Assembly: GCA_029863305.1 (NCBI GenBank)
Contig: JAOTVR010000004.1
Location: 1-64,000, forward strand
DNA from: Gammaproteobacteria bacterium
GTDB lineage: Bacteria > Pseudomonadota > Gammaproteobacteria > Steroidobacterales > Woeseiaceae
Reading direction: 5' to 3'
Length of the DNA stretch: 64,000 bases
Part shown: positions 26,255-37,862 of the stretch, piece by piece
Layout: the number at the start of each line of letters is the position of its first letter
Numbering within the stretch: position 1 is the first letter of the stretch
Program-made: the position numbers and the translations under genes
The notes under the pieces: generated by a model
Told to the model about the DNA's origin: nothing
The model's database searches: none
Seen by the model: only the letters and a program-made list of their open reading frames with translations

Positions 26255-27415
26255 TTAAGCTGCAACGGCACCGGCAAGCGCTTCTGCCTTGTCGGTTTTT
26301 TCCCAGCTCAGGTCAATGTCTTCGCGGCCAAAATGGCCATAAGCGGCAGTCTGCTGGTAAATCGGTCGAAGCAGGTCAAGCATCTGCAGAATGCCGTACG
26401 GTGTCAGATCGAAATTCTCACGGATCAGGTCCGTCAGGCGAGTATCGGAGATCTTGCCGGTGCCGAACGTCTCAACGCTGATCGAGGTAGGTTCTGCAAC
26501 ACCAATCGCATACGAGACCTGTATCTCACATCGATCGGCGAGGCCGGCTGCGACGATGTTCTTCGCCACGTAGCGACAGGCGTAGGCCGCAGACCGGTCC
26601 ACCTTGGACGGATCCTTGCCGGAGAAGGCTCCGCCACCGTGGCGTGCAGCGCCGCCGTAAGTATCCACGATAATCTTGCGTCCGGTCAGTCCGCAATCTC
26701 CCATCGGCCCGCCGATTTCGAAGCGACCTGTCGGGTTGATGTGGTACTTGGTGTCCTTGCTGATCCATTCGGCTGGCAATACGGGCTTGATGATCTCCTC
26801 CATGATGCCCTCGTGCAAATGTGACGTTTCGACGTCTGCACTGTGCTGCGATGACAGGACGACCGCATCAATCGCCACGGGTTTGTGATTCTCGTAAACG
26901 AATGTCACCTGGCTTTTTGCGTCCGGGCGAAGAAACGGGAGAATGCCTCTCTTACGGACGTCGGCCTGGCGCTGCACGAGTCGGTGCGAGAACGTTATTG
27001 GCGCCGGCATCAGCACTTCGGTCTCGTTGGTGGCATAACCGAACATCAGTCCCTGATCGCCGGCACCCTGTTTCTCGGCTGCCTCGCGATCGACGCCCTG
27101 GGCGATATCGGGAGACTGTTTGCCGATGGCATTCAGCACCGAGCAGGTATGGCCATCGAAGCCCATCGAAGAATCGGTGTAGCCGATGCCTATAATCGTG
27201 CCTCGCACGATCTCTTCGAGATCGACCCATGCCGACGTTGTCACTTCGCCGGCCACGATGGCCATGCCGGTCTTGACCATCGTTTCGCAGGCGACACGGC
27301 AGTCAGGGTCTTCTTTCAGCATTGCGTCCAGGACGGCGTCGGATATCTGGTCGGCAATCTTGTCCGGGTGTCCCTCGGAAACTGATTCCGAGGTAAACAG
27401 AAATGCATCACTCAT
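26255..27415 (-). CDS. metK: S-adenosylmethionine synthetase
   Basis: A 386-residue enzyme making SAM from methionine and ATP. The start [31 protein letters not shown] is canonical, and [12 protein letters not shown] and [19 protein letters not shown] are both present. The ATG at 27415 has GAGAAG upstream. It is the first gene of the minus-strand run metK-ahcY-cpdA-hemL and is divergent from tkt across 244 bases that hold no other gene. Confidence 0.97.
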   Translation of the reverse strand: MSDAFLFTSESVSEGHPDKIADQISDAVLDAMLKEDPDCRVACETMVKTGMAIVAGEVTTSAWVDLEEIVRGTIIGIGYTDSSMGFDGHTCSVLNAIGKQSPDIAQGVDREAAEKQGAGDQGLMFGYATNETEVLMPAPITFSHRLVQRQADVRKRGILPFLRPDAKSQVTFVYENHKPVAIDAVVLSSQHSADVETSHLHEGIMEEIIKPVLPAEWISKDTKYHINPTGRFEIGGPMGDCGLTGRKIIVDTYGGAARHGGGAFSGKDPSKVDRSAAYACRYVAKNIVAAGLADRCEIQVSYAIGVAEPTSISVETFGTGKISDTRLTDLIRENFDLTPYGILQMLDLLRPIYQQTAAYGHFGREDIDLSWEKTDKAEALAGAVAA

Positions 27416-27659
27416 GGCTTCTCGATCGGTTGGTTTAAGCAAGCGGCAGATTGTACCGCAATGCCAGTCCCCGGCACCATCCGTGTTGCCGCGCAGATAC
27501 AAACTGTGACAACCACGGATCGCTACAGATCCGAAGTGTCGATAATATCCGCATTCGCTTGCGGCCCGGCGGCAAAACCGCGAAAATGCGCCGCTCGCAA
27601 GCGCACATTGCCTAACGATTCAACATAAGGCCTTCAGGGCTGCTATAAGAAAGACACTA

Positions 27660-29681
27660 ATGTCACATCAATCAATGCTGGCCGGGCAGATTGCCCGCCG
27701 AGATCTCGCTAACGCCATACGGGCGTTATCCATGGACGCAGTACAGGCAGCCAATTCGGGCCACCCCGGGGCGCCGATGGGCATGGCGGACATTGCGGAA
27801 GTACTTTGGAATGACTATCTGAAACACAATCCGGGCAACGCTCACTGGGTCGACCGCGACCGCTTCGTGCTGTCGAACGGCCATGCGTCGATGTTGCTCT
27901 ACAGTCTCCTGCACCTTACGGGATATGACTTGTCGATCGACGAGATTCGGAACTTTCGCCAGCTGGGCTATCGGACCGCCGGCCATCCCGAAGTCGAGCC
28001 GGACCTGTCGATCGAGACGACCACCGGCCCACTGGGTCAGGGCATCACGAATGCGGTTGGCATGGCGCTAACTGAAAAGATGCTCGCTGCAAAGTTCAAT
28101 CAGCCCGGGCTGGACATCGTTGATCACAAGACGTGGGTATTTCTCGGCGACGGCTGCCTGATGGAGGGCATCTCGCACGAAGCGTGCTCGCTGGCCGGCA
28201 CGTTGAAGCTCGGCAAGCTGATTGCGTTGTATGACGATAACAACATCTCGATCGATGGTGAGGTCGACGGCTGGTTTACCGATGACACGGTGAAACGCTT
28301 CGAGGCTTATGGCTGGCAGGTGATTGCCGACGTTGATGGTCACGATAGTGTCGCGATAGCCGCTGCCATCGATAAGGCGCTGGCTGAAACCGAGCGGCCG
28401 TCGCTGATTTGTTGCAGGACCGTGATCGGTTTTGGTGCGCCGAATAAACAGGGCACCGCGTCGACGCACGGAGCGCCATTAGGCGAAGACGAGATTGCTG
28501 CCGCGCGGAAACAATTGGCTTGGGAGGCACCACCGTTTGAAATTCCTGCCGATATCGCCTCGGCCTGGGACGGCACGGCGCGTGGCAAGGCGATGGAGGA
28601 CGATTGGCAGAAGCTGTTCACAGCCTACGAGACGAAATTTCCGGAGTTGGCGGCAGAGTTCACCCGGCGCACGAGCCGCCGGTTGCCGGCCGACTGGGCG
28701 GCTTTTGCCGATAGCGCTATCGCCAGGATCGATGCGGCCGGGGAGGATATGGCGACACGCAAGGCATCGCTGGTGGCGTTAAATGCCTTCGCACCGGCTT
28801 TGCCTGAACTTGCGGGCGGTTCGGCTGATCTGACGGGCTCGAATCTGACGAAGCATGCCGGATCGACTGTCGTCAGCGGTGAGGATGCGTCGGGTAACTA
28901 CATCTATTTCGGTGTGCGTGAGTTTGGCATGTCGGCGATATGTAATGGTATGGCGTTGCACGGCGGCGTCATTCCGTACTCGGGTACGTTTCTGACGTTT
29001 TCCGATTACGCGCGTAACGCCCTGCGCATGGCTGCGCTCATGCGGGCGCAGAACATCTTTGTCTATACGCATGATTCGATCGGCCTCGGCGAGGACGGCC
29101 CGACGCATCAGCCGGTTGAACACACGGCCTCGCTGCGACTGATGCCGAACATGCGCGTGTGGCGCAGCTGTGACGCTGTTGAAACGGCGGTCGCGTGGCG
29201 TGATGCCATCGAACGTCGTGACGGACCGACCAGCCTGGTGCTGACGCGCCAGGGCTTGCCGCATCAGCCGCGCACTCCGGATCAGATTGCAGCAATTGCG
29301 CGCGGTGGATACGTGTTGAAAGATGCCGACGGTACACCTGAGCTGATACTGATCGCGACGGGCTCGGAGGTTGCTCTGGCGGTCTCGGCGGCAGAGGCCC
29401 TTGCCGATGAGGACATTCGGGCGCGAGTTGTCTCGCTGCCCTGCACGGATCTTTTTGACGCACAAGACGCCGCGTATCGCGAACAGGTGCTGCCTGCTGC
29501 AGTGACGGCTCGCGTGGTCATCGAGGCAGGTGTGACCGAAACGTGGTGGCGCTATGCCGGCTCGCAGGGTCGCGTGATCGGGCTGGATCGCTTCGGCGAA
29601 TCGGCACCGGCCGGCGAACTGTTTGAACACTTTGGCTTCACGACGGATAACGTCGTTGCGATAGCCAGACAAATGCTTTAA
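27660..29681 (+). CDS. tkt: Transketolase
   Basis: A 673-residue thiamine-diphosphate enzyme of the pentose phosphate or Calvin-type sugar rearrangements. It has [23 protein letters not shown], the TPP motif [18 protein letters not shown]...[10 protein letters not shown], and [17 protein letters not shown] in the pyrimidine domain. The first ATG (27660) is taken; a second in-frame ATG lies five codons on. TATAAG about 20 bases upstream may be a -10. It is the first gene of tkt-gap-pgk, 14 bases before gap. I see no Rubisco or phosphoribulokinase gene, so a Calvin cycle role is not indicated. Confidence 0.96.
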   Translation: MSHQSMLAGQIARRDLANAIRALSMDAVQAANSGHPGAPMGMADIAEVLWNDYLKHNPGNAHWVDRDRFVLSNGHASMLLYSLLHLTGYDLSIDEIRNFRQLGYRTAGHPEVEPDLSIETTTGPLGQGITNAVGMALTEKMLAAKFNQPGLDIVDHKTWVFLGDGCLMEGISHEACSLAGTLKLGKLIALYDDNNISIDGEVDGWFTDDTVKRFEAYGWQVIADVDGHDSVAIAAAIDKALAETERPSLICCRTVIGFGAPNKQGTASTHGAPLGEDEIAAARKQLAWEAPPFEIPADIASAWDGTARGKAMEDDWQKLFTAYETKFPELAAEFTRRTSRRLPADWAAFADSAIARIDAAGEDMATRKASLVALNAFAPALPELAGGSADLTGSNLTKHAGSTVVSGEDASGNYIYFGVREFGMSAICNGMALHGGVIPYSGTFLTFSDYARNALRMAALMRAQNIFVYTHDSIGLGEDGPTHQPVEHTASLRLMPNMRVWRSCDAVETAVAWRDAIERRDGPTSLVLTRQGLPHQPRTPDQIAAIARGGYVLKDADGTPELILIATGSEVALAVSAAEALADEDIRARVVSLPCTDLFDAQDAAYREQVLPAAVTARVVIEAGVTETWWRYAGSQGRVIGLDRFGESAPAGELFEHFGFTTDNVVAIARQML

Positions 29682-29695
29682 ATCAGGAGAAAGTA

Positions 29696-30709
29696 ATGAC
29701 CATCAAGATTGGCATCAACGGCTACGGCCGTATCGGCCGCAACATGTTGCGAGCAATTCATGAGTTGAATCGCACTGACGAATTCGACGTTGTGGCTCTC
29801 AACGACCTGGGTGATGCGAAGACCAACGCGCATCTGACACGCCGCGATACGGCGCACGGTCCGTTCCCGGGCACCGTCGAGGTAGACGGTGATGACATCA
29901 TTGTTAACGGTGATCGTGTCAAAGTGTTCGCCGAACGCGATCCGGCGAAATTACCTTGGGGGGACCTTGGTGTCGATGTCGTTTTCGAGTCCACCGGTCT
30001 GTTCCGCACCCGCGAGACGGCGGGCAAGCACATTGAAGGCGGTGCGAAGAAAGTCATCATATCCGCGCCGGGCGGCAAGGATATCGACGGCACGATCGTC
30101 TATGGCGTAAACCATGACACCCTGACCGCCGAACATACGATCATTTCGAATGCATCGTGTACAACCAATTGCCTCGCGCCGCTGGTCAAGCCGCTGCATG
30201 AAAAGATTGGTGTCAAGCACGGCATCATGACGACCATCCATGCGTATACGAATGACCAGGTTTTGACCGACGTGTATCACAGTGATCTTCGCCGCGCCCG
30301 TTCAGCGACGATGTCGCAGATCCCGACGAAGACTGGCGCTGCGGCGGCGGTTGGGCTTGTTTTGCCGGAACTCAACGGCAAGCTTGATGGTTTCTCGATG
30401 CGCGTACCCACGATCAATGTCTCCGCTGTCGACCTGACTTTCGTCGCCGAACGCGAGACCAGCATCGAAGAAATCAACGAGATCATGAAAGATGCGAGCG
30501 AAGGTTCGCTCAAAGGTGTGCTTGCCTACAACGACGAGCCGCTGGTATCGATCGACTTCAATCATGACCCGGCTTCGTCGACGTACGATGCAGGGCTCAC
30601 CAAAGTCATGGAGGGCACCCTGGTCAAGGTTTGCGCCTGGTATGACAACGAGTGGGGCTTCTCGTGTCGCATGCTCGACACCGCTGTTGTCCTCATGAAC
30701 GCCAAGTAG
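29696..30709 (+). CDS. gap: Glyceraldehyde-3-phosphate dehydrogenase, type I
   Basis: A 337-residue glycolytic dehydrogenase. The NAD-binding [10 protein letters not shown] is at residues 7-16, followed by NDLGD after the second strand, and the active-site [10 protein letters not shown] surrounds the catalytic Cys. [22 protein letters not shown] and [16 protein letters not shown] are canonical. AGGAG sits eight bases before the ATG. It is in the tkt-gap-pgk operon. Confidence 0.97.
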   Translation: MTIKIGINGYGRIGRNMLRAIHELNRTDEFDVVALNDLGDAKTNAHLTRRDTAHGPFPGTVEVDGDDIIVNGDRVKVFAERDPAKLPWGDLGVDVVFESTGLFRTRETAGKHIEGGAKKVIISAPGGKDIDGTIVYGVNHDTLTAEHTIISNASCTTNCLAPLVKPLHEKIGVKHGIMTTIHAYTNDQVLTDVYHSDLRRARSATMSQIPTKTGAAAAVGLVLPELNGKLDGFSMRVPTINVSAVDLTFVAERETSIEEINEIMKDASEGSLKGVLAYNDEPLVSIDFNHDPASSTYDAGLTKVMEGTLVKVCAWYDNEWGFSCRMLDTAVVLMNAK

Positions 30710-30736
30710 TCGCTTCCTGCCGACCCGGGAACCAGC

Positions 30737-31924
30737 ATGCCAGTCATTGAAATGGCCGATGTCGGATTGTCCGGCAAACGTGTCCTTATTCGCGAGGATC
30801 TCAACGTGCCGGTCGCCGACGGTGCGGTGACCAGTGATGCGCGCATTCAGGCGGCACTGCCGACCATTCGCGCGGCACTCGATGCCAACGCGGCCGTGAT
30901 GCTGATGTCGCACCTTGGTCGCCCGACCGAAGGCCAGCCCGACAGCAAATACTCACTGCAACCCGTCGCTGAGCGTCTGTCCGAGCTGCTCGGCGTGGAT
31001 GTGCCCCTGGTCGCCGACTGGATCGATGGCGTTGCGGTGGAACCCGGCAAGGTCGTCCTGCTCGAAAATGTACGATTTCTCGCCGGCGAGAAAGCCTGTG
31101 ATCCGGCGCTCGCGAAGAAGATGGCCGAATTGTGCGAGGTATTCGTCATGGATGCGTTTGGTACCGCGCATCGCGCGCAGGCCAGCACTTATGGCGTAGC
31201 CGAGCATGCACCTGTCGCTTGCGCCGGGCCACTACTGGCGGCGGAGCTGGCGGCGCTCGGGAAGGCGATGACCAATCCGGCGCGACCATTCGTGGCGATT
31301 GTCGGTGGCTCCAAGGTATCGACCAAGCTGACTGTGCTTGATGCCCTCGCCGGAATCGTCGATAGCCTCATCGTCGGCGGCGGGATCGCCAACACATTTA
31401 TTGCTGCCGCGGGGCATGGTGTCGGCCTGTCGTTGCACGAACCCGACATGCTCGATAAGGCGCGCAAACTGGCCGCCGGAGGCGATGGGCGGGCTGACAT
31501 ACCCGTACCGACTGATGTTGTCGTTGCCAACGAATTTGCTGCCGATGCGCCTGCCACGACAAAATCGGTTGCAGCGGTCACCGCGGATGAGATGATCCTC
31601 GATATCGGCCCCGAAACGGCACGGAGCTTTGCGGCGATTTTGGCCGGTGCGGGGACAATCATCTGGAACGGGCCGGTTGGCGTGTTCGAATTCGATTCGT
31701 TCGGCGCCGGCACGCAGGCGCTTGCACAGGCTATTGCCGACAGCGACGCGTTTTCGGTAGCCGGCGGCGGCGACACGCTCGCTGCAATCGACAAATACGG
31801 CGTTGCCGACCGAATTTCCTACATATCCACAGGTGGCGGGGCCTTCCTCGAATTTGTCGAAGGCAAAACCCTTCCGGCCGTGGAAATCCTGGAGCGGCGC
31901 GCCGCTGGACAGGACGCAACGTAA
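30737..31924 (+). CDS. pgk: Phosphoglycerate kinase
   Basis: A 395-residue kinase transferring the acyl phosphate of 1,3-bisphosphoglycerate to ADP. It has [67 protein letters not shown] and [13 protein letters not shown], all standard. The start at 30737 follows GGGAACC. It ends five bases before the stop of the convergent acetyltransferase gene. Confidence 0.97.
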   Translation: MPVIEMADVGLSGKRVLIREDLNVPVADGAVTSDARIQAALPTIRAALDANAAVMLMSHLGRPTEGQPDSKYSLQPVAERLSELLGVDVPLVADWIDGVAVEPGKVVLLENVRFLAGEKACDPALAKKMAELCEVFVMDAFGTAHRAQASTYGVAEHAPVACAGPLLAAELAALGKAMTNPARPFVAIVGGSKVSTKLTVLDALAGIVDSLIVGGGIANTFIAAAGHGVGLSLHEPDMLDKARKLAAGGDGRADIPVPTDVVVANEFAADAPATTKSVAAVTADEMILDIGPETARSFAAILAGAGTIIWNGPVGVFEFDSFGAGTQALAQAIADSDAFSVAGGGDTLAAIDKYGVADRISYISTGGGAFLEFVEGKTLPAVEILERRAAGQDAT

Positions 31925-31928
31925 CTCT

Positions 31929-32465
31929 TTAGCGATCCTTCCGTATTTCGTAGACGACGTATGGCCTGTCGCCACTGCCTTCTTTGAAATAAATTCCATT
32001 GCGCAGCGTGCCGCCAATTTTTTCCATTGCTCGACGAGATCGCAAATTCGACTCGTCCACCCAGAACTCGACCGTATCGACAAAAGACAATGCGTGTTCG
32101 ATCATAAGGCGCTTGATTTCGGCATTGTAACTGCCGCCCCAATAGTCACGCGACAGAAAGGTCCAGCCTATCTCTATCGTCCGAGCGACAGGATCGTGGT
32201 CGTGGTAGCGGCTCGATCCGATAATGTTGTTGTTCTGGCGGTCGATAATCGCGAACGCCGCACCGCTTTCGACCGCACCGTCAAAAAAGAGTCGGAACTC
32301 CTGTTCGGTGTAACGGTTATGGTCCGGGTGCAGCTCCCATATCCCGGGGTCGGCCGCTGCGGCAAACATGGCGGCCCAATCTGTCGTAGCGATGGGACGC
32401 ACGATCACTCGAGCCCCCGCCAGCGTGGGCTGAAGATTACAGTCGCTAAATTGCCGTTTATCCAA
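31929..32465 (-). CDS. GNAT-family N-acetyltransferase (RimJ/RimL type)
   Basis: A 178-residue acetyl-CoA-dependent acetyltransferase. It has the RimL-like order: ARVIVRPIATTDW, IIGSSRYHDHDPVARTIEIGWTFLSRDYWGGSYN (acetyl-CoA-binding strand and loop), and NLRSRRAMEKIGGTLRNGIYFK. The start is a TTG at 32465 with AGGA eight bases upstream; no ATG in a sensible position exists. Substrate unknown. It separates pgk from the rest of the glycolytic genes. Confidence 0.88.
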   Translation of the reverse strand: MDKRQFSDCNLQPTLAGARVIVRPIATTDWAAMFAAAADPGIWELHPDHNRYTEQEFRLFFDGAVESGAAFAIIDRQNNNIIGSSRYHDHDPVARTIEIGWTFLSRDYWGGSYNAEIKRLMIEHALSFVDTVEFWVDESNLRSRRAMEKIGGTLRNGIYFKEGSGDRPYVVYEIRKDR

Positions 32466-32539
32466 TTATTGAGTCCTGGCCGTCAGGTCTCGGGCAGAGC
32501 AGTCATCGAAAGATATCTTAACTGTGTTAGCAACCTGGC

Positions 32540-33907
32540 TCAGGTCGGGAAGGGCCCGCTGATCGCCAGCGTCATGCCCGGATACTGGATGTTTACGAAC
32601 AGTGTACTGCCGTCCGGCGAGAAACAGGCGCCGGCAAGCTCGGAGTTCGAGTGCGCGTTGTCGGCCAGCTGATACTGACGGCCGTCGGGACGTATACCGA
32701 CGAGGCCGCAATGGCCCGACGTATCTTCGCAGAAAATCAGGTCACCCCACGGTGCCATCGTCAGATTGTCGGCGTTGCGCAGCATCGAATCAGGCGATGA
32801 TTCGGCGAGCAGTGTCAGTTGGCCGGGGGCCTTTTGTTCATCGGGCCGCCCTTCGTGCGGGCTCGGCCGGTAGGAAAACACCTGCCCCAGACGCGCTGCC
32901 CCACCAATAGTACAGGTGAATACGAAATCGCCTGCGGCCTCGGTCAACCCTTCGCCACGTGCGAAGGTCGCCGCGCCCCTGGCCGCACCGCGCAAACGCA
33001 GATCGTTTTCGACCGGGTCGACATCGTCCAGGTCCACCCATCGCGTTGCCAGCGCCTCGTTGCAAATCACTTGCGGTGTCTGCGACCAGTTGTGTGTCGC
33101 AAACGATGGTTGTCCGTCGATCGCGAGCGCTTGCAGTTTTCCGCCCTCCTGTAACTTGCCCGGCACATCGGGAATGTAACGATAAAAAAGGGAGTGATGG
33201 CGGTCTTCGGTCATGTAGACGATGCCGGTTGCCGGGTGCACTGCTGCCGCCTCGTGTTCGAATCTGCCCATAGCCTTGATCGGCACTGCGGCAACAAGTC
33301 CGGCGCTCAATGCGGGCACCTCAAATACGTAACCATGAGCTTGTTCTCGCCGAACGATTCTGCCGGCGCTCCAGCCGTTTCCGGGCGACTCGAAACACTC
33401 TTCGCAGCTCAGCCAACTTCCCCAGGGCGTTGGCCCGCCGGCACAATTCAATTCGGTGCCCGCCAGGCTCAGGTATTGCCGTTCCGTCCTGCCGGTTTGT
33501 GGGTCGTAAACGCTTGTGGTTGTGCCACCGGCGCCGGGTGTCGAGCCGCCACCCTGATCGTACAGCTTGCTCTTGACGGCATGAGGTAATGAAGCAAAGG
33601 TATCCGCAAACGCGCTGCGCTCGGGGAACGCCGGCTGGATTTCGTGGTTACAGACAATGATGACGCGGCCGGCTTCGCCCGCAAAGGCGGCCATGCCGTC
33701 GTGGGCTTGCGGGACCCGAAAACCGTCACTCATCGGATCACCTGCACGCGATACAATCCTGTAGCTGTATCCACTTGGCAGATCCAGAAGGCCGCCGGGG
33801 TCGGGTCGCAGCGGGCCGACCAGTGTTTCGTCAGCACGGCCGGAGAGTGCGATGGCTGGACTGGCGGCAGCGATCGCGATGCTCTGAAGAAAACGGCGTC
33901 GATCCAT
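32540..33907 (-). CDS. Tat-exported PhoX-like (DUF839) phosphatase family protein
   Basis: A 455-residue protein with a twin-arginine signal (MDRRRFLQSIAIAAASPAIALSGRA), so exported folded, probably with a metal cofactor. The body matches the DUF839/PhoX beta-propeller family: LPSGYSYRIVSRAGDPM, VCNHEI, LNCAGGPTPWGSWLSCEE, GRFEHEAAAVHPATGIVYMTEDR and a final WGDLIFCEDTSG...LAGACFSPDGSTLFVNIQYPG. Characterised PhoX enzymes are calcium/iron alkaline phosphatases; I infer but cannot prove phosphatase activity here. It is divergent from pyk, 117 bases apart. Confidence 0.88.
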   Translation of the reverse strand: MDRRRFLQSIAIAAASPAIALSGRADETLVGPLRPDPGGLLDLPSGYSYRIVSRAGDPMSDGFRVPQAHDGMAAFAGEAGRVIIVCNHEIQPAFPERSAFADTFASLPHAVKSKLYDQGGGSTPGAGGTTTSVYDPQTGRTERQYLSLAGTELNCAGGPTPWGSWLSCEECFESPGNGWSAGRIVRREQAHGYVFEVPALSAGLVAAVPIKAMGRFEHEAAAVHPATGIVYMTEDRHHSLFYRYIPDVPGKLQEGGKLQALAIDGQPSFATHNWSQTPQVICNEALATRWVDLDDVDPVENDLRLRGAARGAATFARGEGLTEAAGDFVFTCTIGGAARLGQVFSYRPSPHEGRPDEQKAPGQLTLLAESSPDSMLRNADNLTMAPWGDLIFCEDTSGHCGLVGIRPDGRQYQLADNAHSNSELAGACFSPDGSTLFVNIQYPGMTLAISGPFPT

Positions 33908-34024
33908 GAGACCAGTTGATCCGGAATTGCAGGCCGGGCAGCATAGCTCTTAATCGTGCCGGCGTGAAGCTGCCACCAGCAATTGCCGGTACTACTTCTG
34001 TGCGCCTGTGCAATAATCGCCGCC

Positions 34025-35461
34025 ATGCGAAAACGAACAAAAATTGTTGCGACACTCGGGCCGGCGTCGGACGACCCCGAGACGCTGGGCAAAATGATCG
34101 ATGCCGGTCTGGATGTGGCGAGGATCAATTTCTCCCACGGCGATCAGTCGCAGCATCGGCGACGCGCCGAAACATTGCGGTCTGCGGCCATGTCGCGTGG
34201 GAAGAATGTCGGCCTCATGGGTGATTTGCAGGGTCCGAAGATCCGCATCAGGCGATTCAGGAATGGCAGCGTTGTCCTGTCAGACGGCGATGCGTTTTTC
34301 CTGGACAGCACGCTCGGGCAGGAAGACGGAGATCGGGATGGTGTAGGCGTTGCCCTGGAAACACTGCACGACGATGTGTCATCGGGCGATGTACTCTTGC
34401 TCAACGACGGCATGATCGAGCTTCGCGTCGAACGGGTCGACGGCACTCGAATTCATACGACGGTCATCAACGGCGGTATCCTGTCCGATTTCAAGGGCAT
34501 CAACCGAAAGGGCGGCGGCCTGTCGGCCGATGCGTTGACCGATGTCGATCGCGATAATATCAGGCTGGCTGCCGAGCTCGATATGGACTTCCTTGCAGTT
34601 TCCTTCGTGCGCAGCGGTGCCGACGTAGCCGAGGCTCGTCGACTGTTTCAAGCTGCAGGCGGCAGTGGCCTGATTGTGGCCAAGATCGAGCGTGCCGAGG
34701 CAATCGAGGATATCGAGTCCATCATCGACGCGGCGGATATCGTGATGGTGGCACGCGGTGATCTTGGTGTCGAAATGGGCTATGCCGAGCTTCCGGGTAT
34801 CCAGAAAAAGCTGATCCACATGACGCGGGCCAAGAACAAGATCGTAATAACCGCGACACAGATGATGGAGTCGATGATTCAAAACCCGATTCCGACGCGC
34901 GCCGAGGTTTCCGACGTAGCCAATGCCGTTATCGATGGTACTGACGCGGTCATGCTGTCGGGCGAAACCGCTGTGGGTGTCTACCCGGTCGAAGCGATCA
35001 CCGCAATGAGCAGCGTTTGTCTGGGTGCCGAGAAGTTTCCGCACCCGTCCGGTCGCATGAGTCACCGCACCGACGACGAGTTCGAACGGGTTGATGAGGC
35101 GATTGCCATGGCGGTCATGTACACGGCAAATCACATGGACGTACGCGCGATCATTGCCTTGACAGAGTCAGGTTCAACGGCACTCTGGATGTCGCGCGTA
35201 CGCTCCGATATCCCGATCTATGCGCTGACGCCGTATGCGGCGACGAGCCGCCGCGTCGCCATTTACCGTGGCGTGTATCCCGTGCAGTTCGATATCAAGG
35301 AAACCGACCGCGACAGCCTGTATGCCAACATATTTGAGACACTGCTTTCGAAAGACCTCGTCGAAGTTGATGACCTGGTCATATTTACCAAAGGTGACTT
35401 GAAAGGTATTTCCGGGAGCACCAACGCCATGAAGATACTCGAGGTCAAAGCGTCGGAGTAA
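34025..35461 (+). CDS. pyk: Pyruvate kinase
   Basis: A 478-residue enzyme making pyruvate and ATP from phosphoenolpyruvate. The start MRKRTKIVATLGPASDD is canonical. Motifs include RINFSHGD, DLQGPKIRI, SDFKGINRKGGGLSADALTDVD, AKIERAEAIEDIE, ARGDLGVEMG, TATQMMESMI and DAVMLSGETAVGVYPVEA. An upstream in-frame ATG at 33983 would add 14 unlikely residues. It lies six bases before the acylase gene and may be co-transcribed with it. Confidence 0.96.
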   Translation: MRKRTKIVATLGPASDDPETLGKMIDAGLDVARINFSHGDQSQHRRRAETLRSAAMSRGKNVGLMGDLQGPKIRIRRFRNGSVVLSDGDAFFLDSTLGQEDGDRDGVGVALETLHDDVSSGDVLLLNDGMIELRVERVDGTRIHTTVINGGILSDFKGINRKGGGLSADALTDVDRDNIRLAAELDMDFLAVSFVRSGADVAEARRLFQAAGGSGLIVAKIERAEAIEDIESIIDAADIVMVARGDLGVEMGYAELPGIQKKLIHMTRAKNKIVITATQMMESMIQNPIPTRAEVSDVANAVIDGTDAVMLSGETAVGVYPVEAITAMSSVCLGAEKFPHPSGRMSHRTDDEFERVDEAIAMAVMYTANHMDVRAIIALTESGSTALWMSRVRSDIPIYALTPYAATSRRVAIYRGVYPVQFDIKETDRDSLYANIFETLLSKDLVEVDDLVIFTKGDLKGISGSTNAMKILEVKASE

Positions 35462-35467
35462 CGGTCA

Positions 35468-37840
35468 ATGCGGCGATGGTTATTGCGCCTCGCTGGAGGC
35501 ATGATTCTTGCGGTAGCCATTGTCGTGGTGCTGGCTTGGTTCACGATCCGCGCAAGTTTGCCGCTGCTCGACGGGGACTTGCGCGTGCTTGGCCTGACCG
35601 CAAGCGCGACGATCGAACGGGATGTCGAAGGCATCCCGACGATTACGGCCGGCAGCCGCGAAGACCTTGCGTTTGCCACCGGCTTTGCCCATGGCCAGGA
35701 CCGCTTCTTTCAGATGGATTTGATTCGGCGACGCTCCGCGGGTGAGTTGTCGGAGCTGTTCGGTGGCCTCGCCCTTGAAATGGACAAACGCAATCGCTTT
35801 CATCGCTTCCGCAGCCGCGCCGGCGCCGTACTACAGAATTTGCCGGCGTCAGAACTCGCGTTTCTCGAAACCTATGCAGATGGCGTGAATGCCGGAATCG
35901 CGAGCCTTCACGCGAAGCCATTCGAATACTACCTGTTACGGGTGGACCCGAAGCCGTGGACGCCAGCAGATTCATTACTCGTCGTCTACACCATGTTCAC
36001 GCAGCTCAATGATTCGCGTGCGATCAGGGATGTGCAGCGCGGACTTGCCCACCGGGTGTTGCCTCATGAAGCGTATGCCTGGATGTATCCGCAGGGAACG
36101 AATTGGGATGCGCCATTGATGGGGGACGCGCGTCCCGTGGCGTCGCCGCCTGCGGCCGAGATCCTGTCGATACGGCACGTGCGTGACACGGCGCCGCCAT
36201 CGCAGGAAATCGGCAAGCCCATGCTCAATGGCAGCAACAACTGGGTGGTGAGCGGTGATTTGACGAAATCGGGACGCGCTATCGTTTCGAATGACATGCA
36301 TCTCGGACTGCAGGCGCCGAATATCTATTATCAAGCCCGGCTGGTGGTCGATGGAGAAGCACCACGGGACGTGACCGGAGTAACCCTGCCAGGCGCGCCG
36401 TTCATTGTTGCCGGCAGCAACACCAAAGTTGCCTGGGGTTACACCAACAGCTACGGAGACTGGACAGATGCGGTCATACTGCGACCCGGCGCCGAGCCTG
36501 GAACGTATGAGACGCCGGCTGGTGATCTGCCGTTTACTGAATACCTTGAGAGAATCGTCGTCAAAGGCGCCGAACCTGTCGACGTCAGCATCCGGGAGAC
36601 GATCTGGGGGCCGGTTAACGAGGACGTTGACTATCCGGACGGCGAAATCGCCGTGAGCTGGATCGCGCACAAGCTTGACGCAGTCAATCTTCGCCTGCTC
36701 GATCTGGAAGTTGCCGACTCGGTCCATGCGGCGGTTGATATCGCGAACACCATTGGTATGCCACCACAAAATTTCGTGACGGGTGACGCGGAAGGCAACA
36801 TCGCCTGGACGATTACCGGGAAGATTCCCGTCCGAGGTAATTTCGACCCGATGCTGCCGGCAGACTGGAGCGAAACGGCGGGGTGGAGCGGTTGGGTGGC
36901 GGCACAGGACTACCCACGCATTGTGAATCCCGAGAGCGGCCGAATCTGGTCTGCGAACGCGCGTGTCACTGATGGTGAGGCGTTGCGCCTGGTGGGCGAT
37001 GGAGGATATGACCTTGGCGCCAGATCAGCGCAGATTCGTGATCGCCTGTTTGCGCTGGACACGTTTGAGCCCGGAGACATGCTGGCGATCCAAATCGATG
37101 ATCGGGCGGTTTTTCTGACCCGCTGGCGCGATCTGTTGCTCGACGTATTGGATGAGGAGCTTGTTGCGGCCGACAGCAATCTGGCGGAGTATCGCCGCCT
37201 TGCCCAGGCATGGATCCCCCGTGCGGCGCCGGAATCGGTCGGTTATCGCCTGGTCCGGGCATTTCGCCTGGAGGTGCAGGCGCGCGTCTTTCATGGACTG
37301 ATGGCATCGGTCCGCGAGACCTACGGCGATGACGTCAAGCTGCGCATCAGCAATCAGTTCGAAGCGCCGTTATGGTCGCTGGTGACCGAACAGCCCGAGC
37401 ACCTGTTGCCGGCGAATTACGAGACCTGGCAGGAACTGATGGTTGCCGCCGTGCAGGAGAATATTCGCTACTTCGACGCACACTATGAAGGCGCGCTTGC
37501 CGACCGTAGTTGGGGAGAGCGCAATACGGCGAGAATCGGCCATCCGCTGAGTCAGGCTTTGCCGATCTTGTCGGACCTTCTGGACATGCCGAACGAGCCG
37601 CTCGGCGGCGACGTCGACTTACCTCGGGCTCAGGGTCCGAGATTCGGCGCGTCCGAGCGTTTCTCGGTAATGCCGGGTGACGAAGCCAACAGTCTTATGC
37701 ACATGCCGACGGGTCAGAGTGGGCATCCGCTGTCCGAATTTTATCGCCGTGGTCATGCCGCCTGGGTTCGCGGTGAGCCGAGCCCGTTTCTTCCGGGTGA
37801 GACGCAACATAAGCTTGTTCTGTCACCCGACACTGAATAG
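35468..37840 (+). CDS. Penicillin-acylase-family N-terminal nucleophile hydrolase
   Basis: A 790-residue periplasmic amidohydrolase precursor. A membrane anchor or signal (residues about 7-27) precedes the alpha chain (ATIERDVEGIPTITAGSREDLAFATGFAHGQDRFFQMD). The autocatalytic site is LNGSNNWVVSG: cleavage before Ser would free the catalytic N-terminal serine of the beta chain. SNDMHLGLQAPNIYYQARL and the late beta-chain NSLMHMPTGQSGHPLSEFY also fit. Relatives act on beta-lactams, acyl-homoserine lactones or cyclic lipopeptides; the substrate here is unknown. A terminator-like hairpin follows the stop. Confidence 0.92.
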   Translation: MRRWLLRLAGGMILAVAIVVVLAWFTIRASLPLLDGDLRVLGLTASATIERDVEGIPTITAGSREDLAFATGFAHGQDRFFQMDLIRRRSAGELSELFGGLALEMDKRNRFHRFRSRAGAVLQNLPASELAFLETYADGVNAGIASLHAKPFEYYLLRVDPKPWTPADSLLVVYTMFTQLNDSRAIRDVQRGLAHRVLPHEAYAWMYPQGTNWDAPLMGDARPVASPPAAEILSIRHVRDTAPPSQEIGKPMLNGSNNWVVSGDLTKSGRAIVSNDMHLGLQAPNIYYQARLVVDGEAPRDVTGVTLPGAPFIVAGSNTKVAWGYTNSYGDWTDAVILRPGAEPGTYETPAGDLPFTEYLERIVVKGAEPVDVSIRETIWGPVNEDVDYPDGEIAVSWIAHKLDAVNLRLLDLEVADSVHAAVDIANTIGMPPQNFVTGDAEGNIAWTITGKIPVRGNFDPMLPADWSETAGWSGWVAAQDYPRIVNPESGRIWSANARVTDGEALRLVGDGGYDLGARSAQIRDRLFALDTFEPGDMLAIQIDDRAVFLTRWRDLLLDVLDEELVAADSNLAEYRRLAQAWIPRAAPESVGYRLVRAFRLEVQARVFHGLMASVRETYGDDVKLRISNQFEAPLWSLVTEQPEHLLPANYETWQELMVAAVQENIRYFDAHYEGALADRSWGERNTARIGHPLSQALPILSDLLDMPNEPLGGDVDLPRAQGPRFGASERFSVMPGDEANSLMHMPTGQSGHPLSEFYRRGHAAWVRGEPSPFLPGETQHKLVLSPDTE

Positions 37841-37862
37841 GGCGTCAGAGCGCTGCAGCTCC

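Noticed and set aside
27416-27659. SAH or SAM riboswitch before metK-ahcY
   Set aside because: The expected GAGGAGCG...GGCTCG pattern is absent on the minus strand; only a small CGGATC/GATCCG hairpin is visible.
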